A stretch of 64,000 nucleotides of DNA from Gymnogyps californianus (Eukaryota; Chordata; Aves; Accipitriformes; Cathartidae). The position numbers and the translations under genes were made by a program. Below the pieces are notes generated by a model that had not been told where the DNA came from, made no database searches, and worked only from the letters and a program-made list of their open reading frames with translations. Each line of letters starts with the position of its first letter. The stretch's first letter is position 1. Where the stretch lies: positions 34,081,437 through 34,145,436 of the forward strand of contig NC_059500.1 in NCBI RefSeq assembly GCF_018139145.2, in the 5' to 3' direction. Below are positions 14,001 through 28,303 of the stretch, in pieces.

Positions 14001-17000
14001 TTCAGGGCTGTGCTTACAAGCCACAAGAGAATCCATCATGTGTTGACTCCAGTATCTCTGGTTTCCAGCTAAAAAGTATCTTTGGTACTAATTTCCGTAA
14101 GAACATCCATTGCTGAGCATAGGCATGGGCTGCAGAGGTGAATACCCTTGGCTCTCTGTGCTTTGAAAAGTTCTCACGCATTTGGTGGCTTCAGTCCTTC
14201 CTGGAGCACTGCCTGGGGTGGCTTTGCTCCATTCCCAATGTGAAACAGACTGTAATTTGCACAGACTGTTCCTCAGTCTTTTTCAGAAGAATAAAAATGG
14301 GGAAATGTTTCCATCAGTGAAGTGCCTGGAAGAAGAAGGGGAAAAAGATTAAGAAGCCCAAATGGTCAAAAACTGAAGAACAGGGAAAAAGGTGGAGGAA
14401 ATAGAAAAAAGGAAGTAGCAGAAACTGGATCAGAGAGGGCTGTATTCAGAGACAACAAGGTTTAAACCTTGTGGTCTTATGTGCAAATCACACCACGGGA
14501 ACATTTCAAAACTGGGGCCTGGACTTTGGGCCCCATAGACCTTAAGACAGCTCTGGAATGATGTACTACTTGACAAGTGTTAGAGGGAAATGTAAATAGC
14601 TCGTGTTTTTCCAGAGGCAATGGCAAGGAAAGAACAGTGAAAAGGCCAAAAAATCCACCCTACAATTAACTTAAGACTGTAAGTCTTCATCCATTTGTTA
14701 CTAAGATAAAAGATTGTTCCTAGAAGAAAGAAAGAATCAAGTGGGATAAACATTTTAGAAAGATCTTTTTATTCTTCTTTTTTTTTTTTTTCTTGTCTGG
14801 AAAGGATAGAGAAAATAACTGAACCTTTTATTGATCAAAAGGGTTTAAAATAAGAAACTGAAATAAAAAAAAATGGGGGGGGTTTCTTTGGGATGGGAGA
14901 GGGATACAATAATGGATTAACAGAACAGAAGAAACTTTAAAGAGTTGTGAGGACAGAGGTGACATTTATAGGGTATTCATTGTCATGTCTGTGACTGGGG
15001 GCATGAAAAGTGGGTGTGCACTGTGGGGCAGACCTCAAAAGTCTGGGAAGTTCTACTGGATGGTTCCAGAAGTTGCTTATCCAAACCAGCCTGGCTTGGA
15101 GGGGATAGCTCTTCTTGCAGTTCATTTCTGTTTCTTGTTGTGGTCAAAACCAGGAAGCAGAGAGGCAAAAAGAAAAAAAGAAGAAAAGATTACCAAATGT
15201 TTTAACAGCCTAAGAAATTTTGTTTTGATTTCCCTTTTGAGGTAAAGGTTCAACTCAGTTCTTTCTCCAAGTCAGTCTGTTAAACCAAGACATAAACATA
15301 CTGAGTATGCTAACTAGTGATGGGGTGTCTGCCTGGCTTAAGTATTGCAGTACCTATTTTGGGTCCAGAATGTTGGTAACTCAGGCCATGCAAGCAAAGG
15401 GTCACTGTAACCATTCTGCTAACCAGATGGATTTGACCTATCTTTTCAGTAATTATAGTACATTTTGAAGAACCTTATTTAGGACAAACGTCAGTAAAAT
15501 GCCATCCAGCTGCAGGCTGTGAATTCTTCACAAAACTGTCAAAAATCTTTCCACAGAGGTCAAATATTGTCTCCCTGTGATCTGATGTAGGCTCCACAAC
15601 CAAAAAACACAAAAGAAAATGTACTAGGTTTGTTTTTAAGGGTACCCCTGAATTTAGCAAGAAATTCTCAAGATCACAAACAATATCTTTACAGATTTAC
15701 GGATTTGCTAATTTAAAATAAAAATATAACGACAAAATTAGTCCTTTTCTTTACTGGCACATGACAGATTGTACTGCATTTAGTCTGAAATTAATAAGCA
15801 GGTATATAGTCATATGAATTTTGAAATTTTAAATGCCGCTATCTACAGTTACAGAAGTGAGTGAGGTTTTATTCTACACCTCTAGAACTTTTGATGGGAT
15901 TCTGCTTTGCTTTATTTATCTACAAGATGGGAATTAAAAGCACTTTTACAGTAAATTTTGTATTTGCAAAACAATCACATTTAATTTTAGAAAAAAACTC
16001 ATACTGAGGTGTGGGAAACGTGACATTACTTTCTTCTAAAAGACAAGGTAGGCGAAGCTAGAGGATAGAAGCAGGTCCTTGAGCTGAAATGTCAAATTTG
16101 CCAAGACATAATAAAATCCTACAAATGCAAAATGCCTCGTAGGCATTAGCAATGGGATAAGAAAATAGCAATAGTTATATCAAATACATGAAACAAAGCT
16201 CTGAAAATTTCCTGACCCTCTCGCAGTTATGACAAGCAGAGGGAATATGGGAAAGGGGAGAAAAGAAGAAAAAAAGAGAAGAATGTGTAAAAAAAATGGA
16301 ATCAGAGGAAGGCCAACCTCACTGACATGCTGTTCGTACTTAGACAGTAACTCTACAAGGTGAGAGGACACACAGGCACAGCTTTGAGCATATTCCTCCT
16401 TTTTGTCCAAAGTATAAGGGAAATGTAAAGAAGTAAAGGAAATTCCTCCAAACGTATACTAAGAAGCGTGTAAGACAGAATGAACATGTCTAAGTCTTTC
16501 AAATTAAAGCCTAACAAGACATCTTTCTCCTGCTGTGAATTAGCTATGAAATACACAAAATATCTTTCACTAGAACCCACCAGCTGATTAACTGACACAG
16601 GGCTTCGTTGTGCACAATTTAAGGCTTGTCTATACTGGCAAAATATCTGTCAGAGTTTAAGGTTGGAGTTCTTTGCTAAAACTGTAGTGAACAGGCAAAT
16701 GCATTTCAATTTGCTTGTGCAATCTTAATGAATCCAGTAAGCATTTTGGAAATAATCATTTGACAGGCGTGTTGCAACATGCCCATTTCTTGCTGGGCTT
16801 CATGCATTCTGGGCTCTTTTCATGGAACTCTAGGACTTGTGGTTAAATTTAGTACCTCTCAGGACTTCTTTTATGATAATACATAATTCAAACTTCTTAA
16901 ATGAGCCTGTGACATTTTTAAATTCTGTGGTAGCAGTATTGCTGAGTATGGCAGTCCTCACTGTTATTAAAATGAATTAATATATTTCCGACTCATTGGC

Positions 17001-18629
17001 AACCATACAGACAAGTATCTTCGGATGAGGAAGAGGAGTGGCAGACAGCCACTTGGTTTGTTGCTGTGGTGCTACAACAGTTCTGTTGGAAAAGCAGGAG
17101 CTGAGAACTAGCCAGTTAGCTGATTTACATTAAATTTCCTCAGGCTGCTTAATTTATTTAAACGTGATACTGGTGGGATACATTATGAGGATGACCAACA
17201 GTGATGTCGGAACTTCAAAGGAAGGAAGGCTTCTGTGGCAAAGAAGGGAATGAACTGTATGCTGTTCATTTTTATGAAAAAGTTATGCAATCGAGCTGTT
17301 TCATATCTTACCTTAAATCAACAGGGGCTCTTGTGGGATGAAACCGTCAGCAAATTAACAATGAGTAATGAGCATGACAAAACAAAACATTGACAGCTGG
17401 GCTAAGAATACCAAGAGTCATGAAGAAAGCAGTGGGGATACTAGTAAATGGCAATTATTAGCCTGACTCCAAAAGGACTGGCAAAGTCTATCCTCCCCAC
17501 TCCTGAGCCTAGGAAAAAAGGAAGTCTAAAGACCAAGGGGGCAGGAGGAGGCTGAGGGTTGTCAGTGCCCTCCCAAAGAGGGTGATGTGAGAGTGCCATG
17601 CTTAAGACAGACACCAAAACTACAGTAAGCCTAGAAATGGATGGAGCGCTTGTGTTTGAACAGAACTGAAGTGTGGTACAACAGGGAAAGCTGGAGTGCA
17701 TAAGGACAGAGATTTGTCTGTGCGTGTTATTTAGCATGTGCTAACAGCTGGACTCCAATGCAAAATCTGTGCCCTGCTGTCACCTTATTAGCTAGTGAGG
17801 CTTGCGCAGGTATGCTAGTTCTTGGTACAGTCACACCTTCCTTCTCCTGCACAGACATCCTCAGAAATCCAATCTCTAATCACAACAGCGTTTACTATCT
17901 GGGCACAAATCACCCTGGAGTTGCACCCTGCAATACCAGTATGAGAAGCGGTAACAGTGTGGACAGCGTTTGGCTGACATTCTTCTTTGCCGCTGCTGAA
18001 TATCAAAGGTTGAAAACCATCTCTGAGGACAGCCACGGACAGAGGGTTGGGAGGAGAAGAAGGTTTTGAGCTGGAGCTTTTATGCTACGGAGTCCATTTT
18101 GACCCCAGCAGCAGAGAGGATTGATGCACCTTGGGCAAAGGAAATACACTTAGTCCTTCACATAGTCATAGCCACCATAGGTGACACCAGTCAGAAATGA
18201 AATTGCTGCTATTTCCTGACAATGCAGTCCCAGACAGTCCTGTTTGAACCATACAGAGACTTAGGCTAGGGCTATGATACTTGACTCCAAATAGACTGTG
18301 TGTCTGTCAAAAATTTGATTAAAAGGACTATATGGCATTGCTGTAAAGTGTACTGCGCTATGCAGGCTAATGGAGCGGGAGAGAGGTGAAGCTTATGGTG
18401 GTCAAAGGAGCAACATCGGCTACAAATTAAAGGACCTGGCTCAAGCGGAAGTGAACAACACAGAGGGTGAGGGAAGAACTGGGGTACCCAAAGTTGTCCA
18501 TGTGTATAGTCACATACACATAAACACAGACTGTTTCGCTGTCAAACTCAAGACGGCCAAATATGCCTAACTTTTAGATAACTAAACTGAGATAAAAGCG
18601 ATCCTTTGTGCTAAACAAAGAGAAATGCT

Positions 18630-18650
18630 GGCAAACAAACAAACAAAACC
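18630..18650 (+). repeat. (CAAA)n short microsatellite
   Basis: About four CAAA units followed by CCCCAAACAAG. Confidence 0.85.
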
Positions 18651-19528
18651 CCAAACAAGCCCTTAAGCACATTTTGGGCAGCCCCACTGAAAGCCAAGAG
18701 CAACCCGAAAGGATGAAAATAACCACATGTATGAATCCTTAGAAAACTGCTTTTAAGGGAAAGTATGCATTATGATCAACTAGTTATGAAAAAATATCTT
18801 ATTGCATGTGACTGTAATTTTTGAAAATTATGTTCTTTTCAATGTTAACGTGTTTATCTTGAACTACATTGCGGCTATACATCGGTAATTGTATGCTGCA
18901 CCAAATTTGTTTCAGTCTTGGACTAGTACTAGCGTGCAGGACAAAATATAAGCATAAGGAAAGTGCCATCATTCAGTTTGCTGCCAATAGGTCAACTTTT
19001 GAAAAAGCATAAGAAATAATACTTATTCTTCTGCTATTCAAACAACCTGTCAAAAAGTTTCATGCTGTTTTGAGTTCTGCTGAAATTGCATCACATTTAC
19101 ATCACACCTCAACAACATTGGCAGTGCTGGTAAGAAGATGAAAATCAACATGCAAAGGATTATAGGTTTAAAATGAAAAACTTTCTCTTTTATTGCTTTT
19201 AGTCTTCCAACTTCAATTAAGATGATTGCTGTAAGAGAGATGCCAGAGGCTGCCAAAAGGAAGTTCATTTACTGATGGTAACAGTGGTGACTGTATGTTA
19301 TTCATGTTTATGATAGAAGGGACACTGATTTGATTGGGTTTGATTTACTTGGGCGCATATAAAATTTTAAATGATAAATCATGAATTCTTTATCTGTGCT
19401 GTATACCGATGAGTAAATGCAGTAGTATTCCTGCTGATACTATAACCGATTCACAAAGTCTGTAGCAACTCGTATTTTCTTTCCAGAGTATGAAGCATGG
19501 TGGGGTTTTACAATACACAGTTCGTTGA

Positions 19529-19561
19529 CTTTTACTTTTACTTTACTTCTACTTTTACTTA
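19529..19561. repeat. TTTTAC-rich simple repeat
   Basis: Short array of CTTTTA/CTTTA/CTTCTA units on the plus strand, about 33 bp. Confidence 0.75.
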
Positions 19562-20765
19562 AACTCACTTCAACCTGAAAGCATCTAAACACTGCATAAT
19601 TACTGTACAGTGTGGCCCAAGCAATCTGTGAATTTGTGATTGCATAACATGCCAGTAAACATTACGTCTTTACATCCCTGAGTTGTGGATCAGATGGGAT
19701 ACATTCTCCTTAGGCATCCAGGCAGTTTCTATTTAAAGGAAAATGGAACCATTTAATTGTTTTCACAAGAGAGAAACTGTCTGCTTTTAGTACTCAGCAT
19801 TCACAGGATATGTTCTAGGCTAAGTCAGAAATCTTAACTCAAAATGCTATCTTTGGTATGAAGGGGTGGGGTTTAGTTTTAACTATTTTGCTTTTTTTGG
19901 GGGGGTGGTTTGGGGTTTTTTTGGTAGTTCACACAGAAATTTCTGTATATGAGAGAGTACTTTACATTGTAATTTTTTTCCAAACTACAGTCACACAAAG
20001 CAAAACAAGTGTTAACGAAATCCTGAAGGAGAAACAGGTAGATATTTCTCATAATATTTTCTATTTCTAGAATGCTAGAAATAAGTCTGAACTATCCTGT
20101 TTGGATCTCTTTTTCTTCCTGGAGATTTCCCACAGTTAGAAAAAGAAGGAACCCTGCAGAATAATTCAGAATAATTCATACCTACACAATAATGGATTCT
20201 TTGAGGCTCTTTCTACTTTTTTTTTGCAAATGGAATAGTGAATTTTCAGAAACACAGGTATTATTAACTGGTTCTTCAGGCAGTCAGATTATCAGGCACA
20301 ATATAGACAAAGGTAATAAATTCATAACAAAAAGCTGGATAAGGACACCAAGCCTCATGTCTTCATTTTCACGGCTCATACAGAAGCAAGAAGCTTGTCT
20401 TCTTTCTTCCCCTTCAAACCAGGAGGCAAAATCTGCTCCAGAATCAGTGCTAGAACCTTTTCAGTTCACAACTGTAGATTTAGAGCAAGGCAGGAAAGCC
20501 ACATGCTCTTCAAAACAGTAAAGATTTGGGTAGAGAAAATGGTCTTCATTTGCTACTAGCTGACCCAGGAAAAGCTGAAGAGCTGTTTTGTGTGAGCTTG
20601 ATGAGGAATTGAGCCAAAATCAAAGAGTTTCTCTTATAGATTTGGAGCATGCAGTTCAGCCTGTTTCCTAACGTGTGTCCACGAAATGGATTTCATCTTA
20701 CAGTATTGACCATGAAATTATCATGCAGATAAAAACAGACAGATAAAATGCATTTTGCTTATAAT

Positions 20766-20801
20766 CTATAAGAATTATAGATTCTATAAGAATTACAAAT
20801 C
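20766..20801. repeat. 18-bp tandem duplication
   Basis: CTATAAGAATTATAGATT is followed by CTATAAGAATTACAAATC. The second unit diverges at its end. Confidence 0.75.
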
Positions 20802-21037
20802 ATAATCAGGAGTGGAAATTATAACAAGTAAATCTATAGTCTACAAGGAACCTAAGGCTTATCGATTACAGATAATAAATATGGATTTTTGCACATAATA
20901 TGTGCACTTGAGGTTGTGCTGTCTTTTGGATTTTTTTTTTTTTTTCCAAATAGGTGAATAGACAGCTGAACACAGATGGCTGGCTGAGAGAAATGAGAAT
21001 TATCTTGCCTTCCCATTTTCATATCTACAATAGCCAG

Positions 21038-21041
<4 letters not shown>

Positions 21042-21072
<31 letters not shown>
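21042..21072 (+). repeat. Poly(A) tract, 31 A
   Basis: Uninterrupted A-run with no recognisable retro-element upstream and no clear target-site duplication. A 15-T run (20931-20945) lies about 100 bp before it. Confidence 0.95.
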
Positions 21073-21078
<6 letters not shown>

Positions 21079-22825
21079 GAAAGATGCCAGATGTGTGTTC
21101 TAGCATGCTGATGTGAAGGAAACTTTGCAATGAATGTTGACATTTTGGCATTCAGGACATTGTTTTGACTGGGGTCTAAGTGGTGGAATGTCAACATTCT
21201 TCACTTCCTCCTCCTAAAATATTTGCTATAAAGTGTAAATAAAGACTATAGAGCTTTTTCTTCACATTAGCTTGCCAAAACATCTGGATTTGTGTTTATA
21301 TTGGTTGGCATCATAGGCTTATCCTTCAAAGCAACCTGCTTTTATTTTCTATTCCCTAATGGAACCTCTCAAACATACAATGTTCTTCTAAGTAAGACAA
21401 TATTGTTTGACTATGGGAATAATCTTAAATATGAAGTGAAAAAATAGTAGAATAAGGCCCAGCTGAATCTGTAGGATGCTGATGTGAAAGCAGGTGAAAT
21501 CTGGAATGATATGGCACATACAAAAAATGTTTACATTGTTGTCTATGGACAAAGAGCCTTTCGGCTGCAACTGCTGGACTCAGTAAATAAGAGTAGGTAT
21601 CTGCTTCCTTTATAACTACAGTCAATATCAGTTCTCTAACCTAGACTGGCTGATGGGGAAAACACACACAAAGGTCTCATACGATTCACTAATGACACCG
21701 TGTCTCTAGATCTCACAAGACCTTGGCAGCAGTTTTCAAACAGCACCTCCTTTTTTACCCAATTAACAGTGCACTGAAACAGCAATGAGAGTCCTCGTGA
21801 AACAACCACTTCATAAGAGAGAATCAGGACACCACAAACTACCCAGATACCACCAGCAGATCAAAGGCTACCTCACTGTGAGGTTCAAAAAAAACCAAAC
21901 GAGGTAATGTTCAATATGAGATCACCGTACCACGTATTACTGCATTCCAGCCTTGCTAAATGTTTTGGGTTTGGAGCCACTGTATGTACGTTGGACCAGA
22001 ATGGTTTAGCCTGACATGCGCTAGAAAGAACAAGCATGAACCACATTTTCCAGTGCACTGATATCCACCTACTGCTTTGATAAACTACATCCCGTGGAAC
22101 AAAATACAAAGCAACCTCACTGAGCTACTGTAAATAATGTAATGAAAGGGAACAGCCATGTTTCCGGACTACTAATTTAGGTTGAATAAGATATGACCGA
22201 GACATTCAAGGTTTTAAGATACAAGGGCTTTCTTAAACAAATTTTATCTGTGTTATCTTTTAATGTGTCTTGCCACATCTGGTAAAATAGTGAATACAAG
22301 TACTTATTCTCAAAGTATATCAAAATTAAGGTCACTCAAAATGGAAACTCTAAAAAAGGGACATGCTTGCAGAGAATCAAAACTAACTTTTAACAGAAGA
22401 CTTAGTTTAGCAAATACTCTGAAAGAGTGAAGTGCTTTAGAGAGAGAATGCAAAACAGAAAGAAAGATGACAACACTTTTACCTGAGAGTAAACTTGTGT
22501 ATGGTCATATGGAAGCTCTGCCCAACTCAAAGATGTAATTGATTAATGTAGGAACCTCTCTCTAACCTGAAAGACAGGACAGAAATACCACAGGGATTTG
22601 AAATGTGTGTTTCTACAAAATCATGAAAGACCTGGAATCTGTTTCTGTGATTTGTATCTAATGTCTTTTCTACTAGAGGGTATGGCTGTTAGAAAGACCA
22701 GTGACTTTGCTGAACAAAAGCAAGTCTTTCACTACCTTCATTTTTAACAAATACGTTTTTAGAGCACCAATAAATTATTAAAATAATACAATGACAGAAA
22801 TTCATATCTGGTTTTAAGTATTATA

Positions 22826-22880
22826 GCATGCACTTAAATGCATGCACTTACATGTACGCACTTCAATGCATACTGTAAAT
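22826..22880. repeat. 14-bp minisatellite, about four units
   Basis: Units GCATGCACTTAAAT, GCATGCACTTACAT, GTACGCACTTCAAT and a degenerate GCATACTGTAAAT follow one another. Divergence is mostly at positions 2, 4 and 11-12. Confidence 0.85.
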
Positions 22881-25540
22881 GCAACTCTTCTGTTGTTTCC
22901 TTTAGTGGTATTTCTACCTAATAGTTGAATTTGAGATGTGAAGAAGCCACCTAACCTAGGTTCACACTATACGTGCTCATAAGTGCTCAGACCTGTGTAT
23001 TATATTTGAGTTTATAGTTAATCACGGCAGTAGAATTTTTACTCCCTCGGAAATTATGAAAAAGAGTAAGATTTTTTTAGTGGCTGCGTAGCTCCAGATG
23101 TTAGGACAGAAAAATGCAGAAGAGTAGACATGTTTGCACTATCCACAGAATCATTTGGAAGCCATAATATACTGCTTTGTATAGATTTATATACCTCCAT
23201 TTAAGAAAATGCTCGTAATTTAGGCATAATGGCAGTTTCTTATGCCAGTTCATTTTTCACGATGGAATAAAACAAACCTCTCTCACTTTTCCTGGCAAAA
23301 CTAAGCTTTTTCTCAGGCAGTTGCTGCTCACTGTCATGCAGTTTGACCCAGATGTATCCTTCGGACTGAAACCAAACGCAGAGAAAACCCCCTCCCTAAA
23401 GCAAGCCTTTGACTGTCAGCAGCTATGGTGCTGTAACTTCAGCCCAACAAAGTGTTACTGAATTTGTAACTTTTTATCATATGAGGCTTACTTCATCAGG
23501 TATTTATTAATTTTAATGTTAAAAAAGATCAATTTTAAAAGTTCTTTTTTCTTCTATTGCAGAAAACAAATCCTAGCACTTGTTTCTTTTTTGTTTTAAT
23601 CTTCCAAGAGGTGTTTTCAAGAAAGCAAAAAAGCAAAAAAGATTGTTGCAACTAAATCTGTGTATTGACAATTGTATCTCAGTGATTGTAAGAGCTTTAA
23701 GTCGAAATCTCATACGCCTGATGTCTGGTTACATAGCAGGTAGCACGATTGAATGTTACTACCGGAAAGGGTCTTCCAAACCTGGCAATATTAAAAATAA
23801 TAAGAAGAATGCAGTCAAAAATAATTTAGAAAAGCCAACATTTTCTCAGTGATTTTCAGCCTCACTCCAAGATATATCTGCCTCCAGAATTAGCTTCGTG
23901 TAAAGCTAGCAATATATTTGTGCTTACTCTTCCTTCATCTCTTTACATTCATTATAGCTTAAATGAACCGAATATTTCTCCTTCATGGCTGGGCTTTATT
24001 GGCAAATAAGGATAAACAGCCCTGTAATGGTGGGAGAAGAATGTGGTTACTGATTTTTCTCAAAACTTGAACCCTTATAACAAGTCCATGCCATATTCAA
24101 ACAAAAACAATAAAAGCAATGCTGCAATTCCTCTTTTAAATAAAATTTATGGAGAAGAAAAATATGGTATGTGAAGGATCTCTTTTTTGTAGACAGTAAC
24201 ATTATTGGCTTATTCATTTACTGACTACAAATAGTCATCTGACTGCGGTCTTTTTTCTTTTCCATTCCCAAGATACTTCTCATGGCATTTTAATGCGCTT
24301 AATGTACATGGGTATACATTTTTGTATAAAAATTAGTAATATGCTGCTGGGGTCTGTTAGTCTCTCTGTTTATTTTACATGTGTATATTTATATGAGAAA
24401 TATTTTAGTTATTAAACTGCATGTCAATGAAAAATTAACTTCCCAGTCCATTTTTATACAGTAGATCTTATATTATTGTTACCGTCAGAAAAGTGACTGT
24501 AAAAATCGTTCTGTTTATGAGCATACGAGTTCCTGTGTGTCTTCAAGTCAGTGGGAAGCTATAGTAATGGCTCTGTAGTTAAGGAACATGTTTTGCAGAC
24601 TTTACTCTAGGGACATCAGCATCTCTTTTCCAGCTTTCTAAAATGCTTTAGCTTGAAAGAGTTCCAGCTTAGCATAAACCTATGTTTCAATTTATTAGCA
24701 GCACTCTAGTCATCAATAAAAGACACTTCAGACTTTGGTCATCTTGATTCAAAGACAGTCCGATTCATGACATCTGTTAACTGTGTAGCAATGGAATAGG
24801 CCCTAGAGTTGTAAAGAGGCTAGGAGCGTATTTCTCTTCCTAAGGAGCAGTCAACATGGCATGTGGGAGATGATAGATAGGCAGTACGACACACACAGGG
24901 AGACTTTTCTGATTTGCAGACCTTGATTTGAGGCAAAGAAACTGATAAAGAATTCAAAATAAATCAGACAAACCTCATGCTTAGACAAAGGGAAGAATGA
25001 GAGCTGACTGGACTGTCACCGAGTGCCAAAGGAAGAAAATTTCACTGCCGCTCACAAGTGAATGATGGCTGACTGTTGGCCTGGCTCCTACGCAGGCATA
25101 AAGTTTCCAGGGAATGGCGTCTGAAGGCAATCATTTTTTCTCACATAAATGTCTTTTTCTACCGTAGCAGATAACCAGCCTGGGCACCTACCTGAGTTAA
25201 ATTATTAGTTACTTATAATGGAGCATCTATTGTAGGTAAGGGTTACATTTTTGCAATTTATTATTGTGGGTTTTGTATTGTCTTTGTTACTGCTCACTTT
25301 GGACTCCTTAGGAATGCCACAGATGATGATTTTTTTCTTGCTTAATTCTTGCCTTGGTTTTTGCACATTGGTTTGTTTCTTTTAGGAACTACTGTTACGT
25401 AACTGTTGGACATCATAGGCAAAAACTTTAAATACAGCCTTTGTTTCAATGTATGCTAGCCTTCATGCGTGCAACAGGAGCTGCAAGGTTTTGAAAATGA
25501 TCACAAAGCACAAGGGACATTTTTTAATGGACAGATATAG

Positions 25541-25580
25541 AGATATATCTCTACAAAGATATATCTCTACAAAGATATAT
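25541..25580. repeat. 16-bp tandem repeat, 2.5 perfect units
   Basis: AGATATATCTCTACAA twice, then AGATATAT. The unit is itself partly palindromic (AGATATATCT). Confidence 0.9.
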
Positions 25581-25991
25581 GAGCAGCTCTTTTACTCATG
25601 GTACGTTAAAATACTGTGTCAGAAATTACAGCTGAAGACCTTTTAACAGTTGCTAAGCATCCCAGCTTTTTTGGACTCACCTACTGAAGGACAGTTAGGG
25701 TCAGTAATCTGGTCAGGTCGATGTCTCTCCTGGAGACCACAGTGTGGGCTGCAGTGAAATAACTGTCTCTGTACCTTGCTGTGCTTTTTGTAGCTCTGCC
25801 TCGCTGGCTGGCTGTCTTTCGTCTTGGTGCTCGAGGTGGAACAATTTGCCCAGATTTGTCTGAATAGCCTTCCTGTCTGTAGAGCAGAGATACAAAATAG
25901 GCTGAAATTGATACTGAAAAAAATCAACAGTGGCAAAATTAGAAGTGGGTGATGTTAGAGCACTTGTGAACTAGAGAGACTACAGACCCAC

Positions 25992-26019
<28 letters not shown>
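25992..26019 (+). repeat. Poly(A) tract, 28 A
   Basis: Uninterrupted A-run after GACCCAC. The upstream ~350 bp is more GC-rich than its surroundings and could be an unrecognised retro-copy, but no gene can be named. Confidence 0.95.
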
Positions 26020-26022
<3 letters not shown>

Positions 26023-28303
26023 CAGTGGGGAGAACTGCTCTTTTGACGAAAGGAAAATTTAATGGCTTGCTGACTTGCCCAGAGAGACAGAAGTATTCTC
26101 TACTAAAAAGATGTGAACGCAAGCCCAAAGAATGCTGCAGAAAAATGAGGAAACAGAGACATGGACGTGCGCACAGGATTTATTTTAAATTATATACTTC
26201 TTATTTTTTGGTAGCAATGAGTAACTTGTTTTACAGTTGTATACAAAACCTGCATGCTTTACACATTCTTCACATGTGTTCCTAGATGTCCACGGTATTG
26301 GCTACAATACCGTCCTGCTGAAAAGTGCTGTTCACATTAAGAAAAAGCATAGGGGTAAGCAGTGATCTTCCAGGTCAGAGCAAGCTGGTGCCACTTCTGT
26401 GATAAGGCAACAGTCTGTACTCCAAATACGTGGGAGAAGAAAGTGCTTCAGCACGTTTAGAGCAAGTCCACATGACCTCTGCAGACCAAGCAAGTCTCTG
26501 CCTATGCTTCAACTCAACTGGATTCCAGGCAGCTCTCAGTTGGAAACTGCTGTGAGTACAGTGCTATGCCCAAGTTAGTAAGTCTTGCTGAGAGACTGAC
26601 TTCAAGCTCAAGAGCTGGATCACAGCTGGCAGACAGGGCCAGTTTAATTCTCTCTGCAAAAGACTGAGCAGGCATAGCTTTAGGGCAAAGGAAATCTGAG
26701 ATTATCTGAAGTCTATGGATTAGGATTTTGCACAGCATAGCTCCCCAGTGGGAGCTCCAAGAAGGGAAACACTACCCAGACTGGCATCGATGCTCTAAAG
26801 CCTGCTAAGAACAAGACAGATCCATAAAATAGCTGGGAGAGCTGAACTGGGACATCTCTAACTGGGTGCCTTCTACAGATCGATCTTAGGATAGATCTAA
26901 AATAGACACAAGAACATATATTTAAGATGAATCCCAGGGCCCTACATACAGTCTTTATTACCTGTATGTTTATATGTGCATATGGTGGCTCTTCCGTTTA
27001 TAAGGCTTGTTTACTAAACTATGAACATTTATTACAGTAATGTATTTTGATACAAACTAAAATAAAATGACAAAAATATTGACAAAACCCATATTTTTCA
27101 TTTAAATACATTTTAACACTTTAAAAATCACTTATTAAAGCTAAAACTTCTTTGAAAACTAATTGCAGTCATGGAAAGATGGCTGATCGTGATCATGTCC
27201 CGTACAAAATATTTGTGTCTGATAATGAAGAGTCATACCTGCTTCGAATTTTCTTAGTACATTATTTTATTTAAGACTGTATGTAAAAAAAGATTTTCTT
27301 CTCTGCATATTTCATGCTGAAGTATGTAGCTATCTCATAAAATATGCCTTTTCATCACCAAGCACTTCGCTTTTGAAGCACGTTCAGCATGCGTGATAAA
27401 CACATAATTTCAGAATTTACCATGCTGTCCACTTTCTTATAACCAACTACACTGATCTTGAAATGGCAAATCAATATACTTTTTTTATGGAGGAATCTCT
27501 TTGGTTACTAAAAGGTCAGTCTTTCTTTGAGGAAATAACAGAAGTGCTATTGAATGCCAGAATGGAGACTATCAAGTGATGGGCTGGAGAAAGTTCCTTG
27601 CGGTCGGGAAAGGCTGAAGAGAAATCCTTTTGAGCTCCACTGTAGCCCTGGCAATAAAAGCCAAAAGCCAATTTTACATGCAGGCCACAGTGCTGAGGCA
27701 AGAAATGGGACAAAGAAGAAAGCAAAACTGTGTGGCTCCTAAGTCTGTAAGAATTGTGTGGCTAAGATGCATCTTAGCCCGGGGCGGGGGGGGTATTTGT
27801 TTTTAATTTCTGCAATTTCTTACTGAAGTAACAACAGATTTTATTTCTGAAATAATGAACAGAAACATCTATTTTGAAGACATATTGTGTTAGCCAAGAA
27901 TGAGTAAAGCACAAGCAATATGACTCATCCCAAACCGATCGGGTTAAAAAAAGATCAGTATAGCTAAAATTGATATCAGAATGTGAGAAAAAAATGGCTA
28001 TTCAAGAACATGTTCAAAAAAGTAAATCGATACAACTCAGGAGCTTTAAGATCAGAGTTGAGCCTGTATGGATTAAAGTGATAGTTTCTTCACCTTAGTT
28101 TAATGACTCAACAATGATGTTGTAATTTTACCGGCTTTTCTCAGGAGTTTACAGCTCCTAAGTAAGTGTTGAAGATCTCTGGAAAATTTGGAACATTGCA
28201 TTTTACAATTAGGCCTGTACAAGGCTGGGGTTTTTCAGCTTTATTAATGACCCAAAGATTCAATTTTATCATGCAGTAAAAAAACCCTAAGGTTTGGGTT
28301 GAA

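Larger units (their letters stand above)
1..20765. other. Gene-free AT-rich sequence
   Basis: No exon, RNA gene or confident transposable element was recognised. All open frames are at most 117 codons and lack family resemblance, codon logic or splice context. Visible items are the small repeats and A-runs listed separately, and G/T-rich patches near 14868-14900 and 19884-19925. Probably intergenic or long-intron DNA upstream of SLC27A6; old diverged repeats are likely present below what can be seen by eye. Confidence 0.7.
20802..28303. other. Gene-free AT-rich sequence
   Basis: Holds the poly(A)/poly(T) runs and two minisatellites listed separately, and a G-rich patch at about 27778-27793. 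No coding exon or RNA gene was recognised. Confidence 0.7.

Noticed and set aside
17758..18069. 103-codon plus-strand open frame with a basic C-terminus
   Set aside because: No family resemblance and no supporting signals.
25643..26019. Possible processed pseudogene ending in the 28-A tract
   Set aside because: No recognisable parent protein on either strand and no target-site duplication seen; left as a simple poly(A) tract.
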